Below are positions 22,436-27,313 of a DNA stretch of 27,313 bases, piece by piece (positions within the stretch are counted from its first letter, which is position 1; each line of letters starts with the position of its first letter). This DNA is from a virus. The stretch is taken from IMG/VR virus record IMGVR_UViG_3300046012_000362, positions 1-27,313 of that record. One strand, 5' to 3'. Under the pieces are notes generated by a model. The model ran no database searches and was not told where the DNA came from. It saw only the letters and a list, made by a program, of their open reading frames with translations. Position numbers and translations under genes: made by a program.

Positions 22436-22566
22436 CTCTTCGGATGCTTCTTTCGTAGCCAGCGGTTCTTTTTCAGACTCACCAATTCCATGCCGCTCCA
22501 ATAATCAGGCACCGTCCAATACGAAATTCGCCCGCAAAACCAGCCTGGACGTGTCCACTGAATCAT
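22432..22566 (-). CDS. Small Trp-rich basic protein
   Basis: 44 residues with many tryptophans near the start (QWTRPGWFCGRISYWTVPDYW) and a basic tail (KKNRWLRKKHPKR). Both ends are ATGA overlaps. It resembles small phage proteins of the same gene block but was not recognised. A membrane or nucleic-acid contact is possible. Confidence 0.6.
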   Translation of the reverse strand: MIQWTRPGWFCGRISYWTVPDYWSGMELVSLKKNRWLRKKHPKR

Positions 22567-22739
22567 TTGCCGTCAAGCTCCAACTTCTTCAGTTTTTCCA
22601 TCGTTCGGCTCGATGCAACGCCGGGCGTCACAGTCAGGTCATTCAGCACCGCCGGGCCGTGGTGTCGATAGTGGGCAGTGGGGGAACCGGCAAGCAGCGA
22701 CAGCGCGAGCGCAGCCAGGGGGGCAGTGGAGCGTAACAT
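22563..22739 (-). CDS. Small secreted protein
   Basis: 58 residues with a short signal-like N-terminus (LAALALSLLAGSPTAH), then an extended region ending in VLNDLTVTPGVASSRTMEKL and a Lys-rich helix. Secreted micro-proteins next to membrane proteins in phages can be outer spanins, but there is no lipobox and no Pro-rich rod. The stop overlaps the next ATG. Confidence 0.6.
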   Translation of the reverse strand: MLRSTAPLAALALSLLAGSPTAHYRHHGPAVLNDLTVTPGVASSRTMEKLKKLELDGK

Positions 22740-22755
22740 TTATCAGATCGAAACT

Positions 22756-22980
22756 TTATTTGCGACCGCCGCTAGCATACCGGCCAGGAGAACGCGCGCT
22801 GTCTCTAGCCCCAGTAGATAACCTAATTCGGCATCCCGTGCAGCCGTCTGGCCGTTCAGCCTCCGATAGTCGGTTGCCCAGGGACCGGAATTCCTTCAGT
22901 TCCTTCGCCAGCACCTCATCGCCACGATTGGCTAGACTGGCTAGCGCCATCTCGACAAACATCACTGCGGGGATGGTCAT
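22756..22980 (-). CDS. Small hypothetical protein
   Basis: 74 residues from ATG 22980; a longer frame from 23076 overlaps the beta-helix gene. A hydrophobic helix (PAVMFVEMALASLANRGDEV) is followed by a charged helix (AKELKEFRSLGNRLSEAERP) and a basic, Cys-containing tail. A TTTTTT run precedes the start. Not recognised. Confidence 0.5.
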   Translation of the reverse strand: MTIPAVMFVEMALASLANRGDEVLAKELKEFRSLGNRLSEAERPDGCTGCRIRLSTGARDSARSPGRYASGGRK

Positions 22981-23041
22981 AAAAAATAATTCGGCGCTAA
23001 AAGTGGCGGGTAGCGCAAAGGAAGAGACGAGCGGAAACCGC

Positions 23042-24739
23042 TTAGTTGATATTGATCGACGCCACGGCGCTGCCATTGACCACGCCGAATGTCGCCGCGC
23101 CGCTCAGTGTGCGCGGCGACGTGACGTGGATATTCGACAAGCCCGCGCCGGAGAAATCTTCTACCGCGAAATACGCCCGCAGTTTGCCGGTCGTGTCGAT
23201 GATCGATGCGCCGGTGATCTGCACATTCCCCAGTCGATTGCCGCCGCCGCCCTGCTCGACCGCAATCGCGGAGTCATCATCGCTTGACCCGCGCTGATTG
23301 GCGTTGGTCACAGTCATGCCGGCGAACGTAAGCGCCGGGCCGGGGATGTCCCAGAAGTGGGCATCGGCTCCATAGCTGCCATCGAAGGACGAACTCGAGT
23401 TCTCGATGAGCACCGAGCCGCCTGGGCTGCCGGCGCTATTGTCCGATGCCTGATAGCCCGCGCCTTGATTGCGTGAGGTGGCAAAGTTCGACACGACGAT
23501 CGAGACCGCCGCGGCCCGGCTGCTTTGCGCCGATACCGAAACGGTCACGCCGTTGCCGGCGTTGCCCGATGCGCTGCTATTTTCGATGAGGATATTTTGC
23601 AGCGCATCGCTATCGCCGTTCGGTTCCACGTCGATGCCGGCCATTGGCAGCGTGCCCGTTGTGTTCGTGAACTGGCAGTGATCGATTGTGACGTTTTTCC
23701 CGGAGATCAACGAGAACGCATTGCGCCTGTTATTGTTGAACACCGAATCCGTGACTGAAACCGTGTCGCTGTAGCCGCGCGATCCCGCGCCAATGTAAAT
23801 CCCGTCGCCGCCCGAATCATTACAGGCAATCCCGGAAATGGTCACATCGCTCGATCCCTCGATGCTCAGACAGTGCCGGTACTCGCCGCTCGTGTATTCC
23901 GACTTTCGCATCTGGAAGATGCTCTTGCCGGGCGTGCCCGCGATGCGGACGTTGCTCACATCGACGACATTCAGCATGTGTTGATATTGCGAATAGCCAC
24001 TCGTGGCCGTCACGGTTGCCCCGGCGTCCATCACCACGTTTGCGCTGTTGGGAAAATTCAGCGGCGCGACGTTGTACGAGCCAGCCGGAATTTCGAGAAT
24101 CTGCTTATTCGCTGCGGATGAATTCAGCGCGTTTTGAAACACGGCCGTATCGTTGCCGCCGTGGCCGACCGAGCCATAGCTAGTCAGCATCACCGTATCG
24201 CCGGAGGGCGGAGGTGGTGGTTGGACCGGAGGTGGTGGTTGCACCGGCGGCGGCGGAGGTTCGACCGGTGGAGGCGGAGGAGGCGGCTGCTGTACGCTTA
24301 CCGGCGTGATCGTGATCTTGTCGATCTCCGCGACCCAGTTGGTGTGCTGCCGGACGAATCGGATCGAGTTCGAACCGGCCCGGAGGGGCAGCGTCACAGT
24401 CTGCGATTGCAGCCGCGTCCATGATCCAGTCGGAGGAAACGTCAGCACCTGCGCCGATCCGCCGTTCGCGCTCACGCTCGCAGGCATGCTGCTTGATGTG
24501 CCGTTGTCGAAGGTGACGGCAATCTGATACGAGCCGGACGCCGACGCCTTGACGTTGTTCATCGTCAGCGTGCCGTTGCCGGGTCCGCCCAGGTTCTGGA
24601 CGTTCTTACGGCCGGAGCACACTGAGCAACCGGCGATATCGGCGCTACCGCCGACCTGGTTGCCGGACGCCTCAGCTTCATAAATCGTTTGCGAGCTGGC
24701 GCACAACGACGCCGCGAATATCAGTACTGCGAGTTTCAT
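23042..24739 (-). CDS. Secreted CBM/beta-helix protein, probable polysaccharide-active enzyme
   Basis: A 565-residue protein with a signal peptide (KLAVLIFAASLCASS), a carbohydrate-binding module of CBM6/CBM35 style (IYEAEASGNQVGGSADIAG near the start, then GSNSIRF), a proline-rich linker at about 153-180, and a right-handed parallel beta-helix (repeats such as VTISGIACNDSGGDGIYIG). The fold is that of pectate lyases and phage depolymerases, but the signal peptide marks an exported, non-tailspike product. It probably digests host surface or environmental polysaccharide. The catalytic residues are not identified. Confidence 0.8.
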   Translation of the reverse strand: MKLAVLIFAASLCASSQTIYEAEASGNQVGGSADIAGCSVCSGRKNVQNLGGPGNGTLTMNNVKASASGSYQIAVTFDNGTSSSMPASVSANGGSAQVLTFPPTGSWTRLQSQTVTLPLRAGSNSIRFVRQHTNWVAEIDKITITPVSVQQPPPPPPPVEPPPPPVQPPPPVQPPPPPSGDTVMLTSYGSVGHGGNDTAVFQNALNSSAANKQILEIPAGSYNVAPLNFPNSANVVMDAGATVTATSGYSQYQHMLNVVDVSNVRIAGTPGKSIFQMRKSEYTSGEYRHCLSIEGSSDVTISGIACNDSGGDGIYIGAGSRGYSDTVSVTDSVFNNNRRNAFSLISGKNVTIDHCQFTNTTGTLPMAGIDVEPNGDSDALQNILIENSSASGNAGNGVTVSVSAQSSRAAAVSIVVSNFATSRNQGAGYQASDNSAGSPGGSVLIENSSSSFDGSYGADAHFWDIPGPALTFAGMTVTNANQRGSSDDDSAIAVEQGGGGNRLGNVQITGASIIDTTGKLRAYFAVEDFSGAGLSNIHVTSPRTLSGAATFGVVNGSAVASININ

Positions 24740-24757
24740 AATTGCGATTGCTGTTAT

Positions 24758-24807
24758 CTGTCAACGCTTTGACAGGTTTTTTGACAGTGAACGATAGGTT
24801 TTGACAG
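24758..24807. promoter_or_regulatory. TTGACAG operator-like array
   Basis: TTGACAG occurs three times on the plus strand (24769-24775, 24781-24787, 24801-24807). The inverted CTGTCAA at 24758-24764 forms, with the first copy, an 18-bp palindrome with 7-bp arms. It lies just upstream of the beta-helix gene start, where a repressor or activator would act. Confidence 0.6.
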
Positions 24808-24851
24808 TTTGGGGCGAGGTGCGGAAAACTCAGGCGGATTGGCCGCAGTTT

Positions 24852-25403
24852 TTAAGATCCGGGCGCGAACTCATGACCACATGACGGACAAGTAACTTTC
24901 TTCTTTTCGTCCAAACGTCCCTGCTCTTCGGCGGTAGTTGGATCGAACTGCGGGTTGAGATCCTGCATCAATTGCTGATACGCTTCGTCATCCCATCCAG
25001 TCCCCAGGAACCCAAGCTCCGTCTCGTCGATTCGGATGCTTTCGAGCAGTTCAGCTAAGGCGTGGTCATCGTAGGATGCAATGTCGTTTGTACGATTGTC
25101 TGCGATCACGATTCGCGCCGCGGCTGCATCGTCGCAATCGACCCAGATGACCGGGATCGTGGTCGCGCCCTTCTGCTCTGCCGCCATGAAGCGGTGATTG
25201 CCAGCGAGAATGTGACCCGTTGACTCCTGCGCTACCAGCGCGCCGTAGAAGCCGTTGTGCTCCATGCTGAGATGTAGTGCGCCGATGTCGCCCTGCCTCG
25301 GATTGCGCGGATGCTTGGTGAGTTTATCGAGCGGGCATTCCGGATCGAATCGCCGATTGATTACCGCGATTCCGGATTCGGCCTTTGCTTTGCGCTTCGC
25401 CAT
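24852..25403 (-). CDS. ParB-like nuclease-domain protein with zinc ribbon
   Basis: A 183-residue protein. The N-terminal half has the ParB/Srx pattern: KLTKHPRNPRQGDIGAL, then GFYGALVAQESTGHILAGNH ending in RF (the GNHR motif), then TIPVIWVDCDDAAAARIVIA. The C-terminus ends in a CxxC ribbon (C172, C175; CPSCGHEF). In phages such proteins accompany DNA methylases or act in partition; no methylase lies within this window. The next gene upstream ends 3 nt before it. Confidence 0.8.
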   Translation of the reverse strand: MAKRKAKAESGIAVINRRFDPECPLDKLTKHPRNPRQGDIGALHLSMEHNGFYGALVAQESTGHILAGNHRFMAAEQKGATTIPVIWVDCDDAAAARIVIADNRTNDIASYDDHALAELLESIRIDETELGFLGTGWDDEAYQQLMQDLNPQFDPTTAEEQGRLDEKKKVTCPSCGHEFAPGS

Positions 25404-25406
25404 CGC

Positions 25407-25661
25407 TTACGCCGCTACCCCGATCGCCCGTTGCTCCATCGCATACAGCACGGCTGCGCGCTTCGCCTCTGCGAACGTCGCGTAGGTTTCGTCGCTCACC
25501 AGCGTGATTTCCGTGCGGCAGCAGCCAATGGCCATAATGCGATAGAGCGTATGCTCGCTGGCGAAATCCATGTCGTGCACTACCGCTTTCCAGCCGCGGC
25601 CGAGATCATCGGTCCACCAGAACCAGCCGGCGGTTGGATCGTGGTACGTGTGCCAGCGCAT
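25407..25661 (-). CDS. Small hypothetical protein
   Basis: 84 residues with an aromatic N-terminus (YHDPTAGWFWWTDDLGRGWK) and a helix near the end (TYATFAEAKRAAVLYAMEQR). It lies 3 nt from the ParB-like gene in the same operon. Not recognised. Confidence 0.65.
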   Translation of the reverse strand: MRWHTYHDPTAGWFWWTDDLGRGWKAVVHDMDFASEHTLYRIMAIGCCRTEITLVSDETYATFAEAKRAAVLYAMEQRAIGVAA

Positions 25662-25887
25662 TGCGGTTAAAATACACTCCCCCTAACCCCCGGCGTGAAA
25701 ACCGTCGAAAGCTCGCCCGATCCCAGATTCCCCGCGCTTAGTTCTCGTCGTGCCGGGTACCCTCGTCCGCTCCCTCGGGTTAGTTCGCTCCCTTGGTCTT
25801 GCGGAGGGTAGGTCTCGACCTCGGGCGCTTGGCATTCGACTTTGCCTCACCCCTGGCCGCTCGGATCTACCACGTCGGCGTTGGCCG
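25662..25887. other. Non-coding structured stretch between HNH and ParB-like operon
   Basis: No open frame of note on either strand. It is GC-rich with several stems: GGTAGGTC (25807-25814) with GATCTACC (25864-25871), enclosing GGCA/TGCC (25831-25834, 25843-25846); a hairpin CCACGT/ACGTGG (25870-25875, 25891-25896) that overlaps the HNH stop; and near-repeats CGCTCCCTCGG / CGCTCCCTTGG. It may be a structured RNA or a leader for the ParB-like operon. No known class was recognised. Confidence 0.45.
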
Positions 25888-26583
25888 TTAACGTGGCGTT
25901 GCCGAGAGTGGTAACAATGCGTCTGCTGTGAGTTTGTTGCTCTTGTGCAGATTTTCGGTTGCCGTAATTACGCGCAGATTCCAGGGTACGTGCAGCCCAC
26001 AGACCCTCTTTCCGCGGAGTGGCACGATGTGGTCAACGTGGTGCTCGACGCCCGTTTCCTTCGTGCGCTTTACGCACGCGCGGTAGACGGCGATGAACTG
26101 CCATGACTTGACCCAGGGCGGCGTCGCCTTAAGGATTGCTGCTCGCCTACGCGCTACACTAGCTGAATTCTTCGCATTGAGTCGCTCAAACCTGCGTCTG
26201 AACTTGCGAAGGTTTCGCGTTTCCGGGACATCTGCTGGTGCGCAGCCGGTCGCCCTCGCCAGCCTTTTGACGTACGCGTGGTAGACATTATCTGCTCGAT
26301 GCCGCTTCGAGCACGCCCTGCATCTCGATTGGCCACGCCGCCGGACTGCGGACCAGAACCGTACCGGGTTAAACGCATCCTTTGGCTTGAACTCGTGACA
26401 TTCGCAGCATTGGACCTTCAGGACGGCTGGCTGCGAGAATTGCCGATTAGACCCGCTGGATTCGCATTTCTGACCGGCGGCATATTCCGCCCGGAGCGCC
26501 GCCAGTTGCGCGGCCTTCTTCGCAAACTGGCGATTCATCCGCTCGCGCTTGGCTTCGGATTTGGAATCGTAATGCGGAAGCAC
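25888..26583 (-). CDS. HNH endonuclease
   Basis: A 231-residue protein from GTG 26583 (ATG 26538 is an alternative). An N-terminal basic helix is followed by a CxxC...CxxC zinc region (CCECHEFKPKDAF, then CRACSKRHR). The C-terminal HNH motif reads HHVDHIVPLRGKRVCGLHVP then WNLRVITATENLHKSNK. This suits a free-standing homing endonuclease or a nuclease helping packaging; it is far from the terminase. No host gene is split around it. Confidence 0.85.
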   Translation of the reverse strand: MLPHYDSKSEAKRERMNRQFAKKAAQLAALRAEYAAGQKCESSGSNRQFSQPAVLKVQCCECHEFKPKDAFNPVRFWSAVRRRGQSRCRACSKRHRADNVYHAYVKRLARATGCAPADVPETRNLRKFRRRFERLNAKNSASVARRRAAILKATPPWVKSWQFIAVYRACVKRTKETGVEHHVDHIVPLRGKRVCGLHVPWNLRVITATENLHKSNKLTADALLPLSATPR

Positions 26584-26689
26584 TTAGCAATGAAACCTAG
26601 CGATGTTACCGCTGCGAGAAATCAAAGACGGCCTGGATAGGTCGCCAGTTCCCGGCGCGAACAAACTTGCAAAATAGTTCATTTTTCTC

Positions 26690-26718
26690 TTGCGTTACAA
26701 TAGCTGGTATTGTACTAT
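26690..26718 (+). promoter_or_regulatory. Promoter with operator palindrome
   Basis: TTGCGT (26690-26695), a 17-bp spacer and TACTAT (26713-26718). A perfect 7-bp inverted repeat TACAATA-GCTGG-TATTGTA (26696-26714) fills the spacer and touches the -10. The gene at 26742 starts 24 nt later with its own ribosome site. Confidence 0.6.
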
Positions 26719-26741
26719 CTAATCAAGAGAGGAAACCGAAA

Positions 26742-27194
26742 ATGACAACCACAGCAAGACGCAACCTTAACGAGTGCGAAGCAATTCTTGGATCAGCAAC
26801 CAACACGTTGCAAATCAAGGGTCTGCTTGAGCGCGGTGGAATATTGATTTCTGAGATAACTCGTGTCGCGGAGGAAAGCTCAAACAGTGAACTGGAAGCC
26901 GCGGCACTCAGTGTTTTGCAGATGATTGACGGCTACCCATTCGAGGGATCAGGCTTTTCTATCGAAGTGAACCTTGGAGACGGTTGGACAGCAGACTGGG
27001 TCAACCATCCGGAGTGGGTGCGATATTCAGCTGGTCGCTCCATCCCTATGGCGAACAATTTCGTTACTGCCCCCTGCGAGATGCACACTCCCCGCCGATG
27101 GGCATATGAGTTAATCGAGCTGCTGCGCACGGAACTACCGTCATTTCGTTATGCCGAGTTCAGAATTCAGGAAAGAACGGCGGTGGCTCGTTGA
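26742..27194 (+). CDS. Unknown protein with own regulated promoter
   Basis: 150 residues from ATG 26742, preceded by AGAGGA with about 8-nt spacing. Helical N-terminus (RRNLNECEAILGSATNTLQI), then a beta-rich middle (FSIEVNLGDGWTADWVNHPE) and a helical end (WAYELIELLRTELPSFRYAE). Lower GC than its neighbours suggests recent gain. Not recognised. It could be an early or moron gene, because it has a separate promoter on the strand opposite to the structural genes. Confidence 0.75.
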   Translation: MTTTARRNLNECEAILGSATNTLQIKGLLERGGILISEITRVAEESSNSELEAAALSVLQMIDGYPFEGSGFSIEVNLGDGWTADWVNHPEWVRYSAGRSIPMANNFVTAPCEMHTPRRWAYELIELLRTELPSFRYAEFRIQERTAVAR

Positions 27195-27313
27195 ATCTCG
27201 CTAATATCCCTGACGCGCCCTTCTACGCCGAGCTTTCGCGCCGCGTATCACTGATGCGCGGCCCGGACGACATTCCCGACGCGCTCAAATCCATCGTTGG
27301 CGCGGTCCAGGCT
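27191..27313 (+). CDS. Start of a gene cut by the window edge
   Basis: A frame of 41 codons from the TTG at 27191, which overlaps the upstream TGA (TTGA), open to the last base. It encodes NLANIPDAPFYAELSRRVSL and then a Pro/Asp-rich segment. Too short to identify. It is the second gene of the plus operon begun at 26742. Confidence 0.5.
   Translation, partial: MNLANIPDAPFYAELSRRVSLMRGPDDIPDALKSIVGAVQA

Noticed and set aside
22563-22739. Outer spanin of a lysis cassette
   Set aside because: No lipobox cysteine and no endolysin gene nearby, so the label is not supported.
24736-24764. TTGACA on the minus strand as -35 box for the beta-helix gene
   Set aside because: With normal spacing the -10 would overlap the start codon of a clear signal peptide, so an operator role fits better.
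24758-24807. TTGACAG copies as a small CRISPR-like array
   Set aside because: Units are only 7 bp with unequal spacing and one inverted copy; this is an operator pattern.
25807-25871. tRNA-like closed structure with an 8-bp end stem
   Set aside because: No T-loop sequence, no 5-bp anticodon stem with a 7-nt loop, and arms are wrong for a cloverleaf on either strand.
25662-26583. IscB/HEARO-type RNA-guided nuclease with upstream guide RNA
   Set aside because: The protein has no RuvC-like part and is too short, and the non-coding stretch lies downstream, not upstream, of the gene.

Overview
The window is part of the genome of a tailed double-stranded DNA phage or prophage, most likely a siphovirus. 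It carries both terminase subunits, a portal, scaffold, a P22-like/HK97-fold coat protein, neck proteins, a tail tube, a tail-assembly chaperone pair and a very long tape measure protein. No sheath or contractile-tail gene is seen. The DNA is GC-rich, genes are tightly packed with many 4-nt ATGA overlaps, and Shine-Dalgarno sites and Rho-independent hairpins are of bacterial type. The host cannot be fixed from sequence. A secreted carbohydrate-binding/beta-helix protein points to a Gram-negative soil bacterium (Acidobacteriota-like is a guess).

Layout on the minus strand, in transcription order from right to left. (a) 26583-24852: HNH endonuclease, a 226-nt non-coding structured stretch, a small protein and a ParB-like domain protein. 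(b) 24739-20844: a secreted beta-helix protein behind a TTGACAG operator-like array, then a chain of micro-genes joined by ATGA overlaps (including a DUF3307 membrane protein). (c) 20119-17664: a regulatory/accessory operon with two paralogous zinc-motif membrane proteins, an ECF-like sigma factor, a coiled-coil protein, a proteasome/HslV-like Ntn hydrolase, an Acb2-type anti-CBASS sponge and a small acidic protein. (d) 17647-8179: packaging and head genes (TerS, TerL, RcGTA-like spike base, portal, scaffold, coat, neck, MuF-like protein). (e) 7340-1: neck and tail genes, ending in the tape measure protein, which is cut by the window edge.

Plus-strand genes interrupt this plan: a divergent three-gene cassette (20301-20936), a cysteine-rich protein with a strong ribosome site (18124), an accessory island (7351-8025) and a lower-GC gene with its own promoter and operator palindrome (26742), followed by a gene that runs out of the window.

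Main points of interest: (1) a complete -1 programmed frameshift signal (A AAA AAC plus a downstream stem) joining the tail chaperone to a second frame that has no start of its own; (2) an Acb2-family cyclic-nucleotide sponge; (3) a phage Ntn hydrolase with the Thr/Asp/Lys arrangement of HslV; (4) a sigma factor coupled to twin zinc-motif membrane proteins, possibly a phage sigma/anti-sigma switch; (5) an identical 25-bp hairpin leader before the two most abundant virion proteins, coat and tail tube. All functional names come from reading motifs and gene order; no database search was possible.
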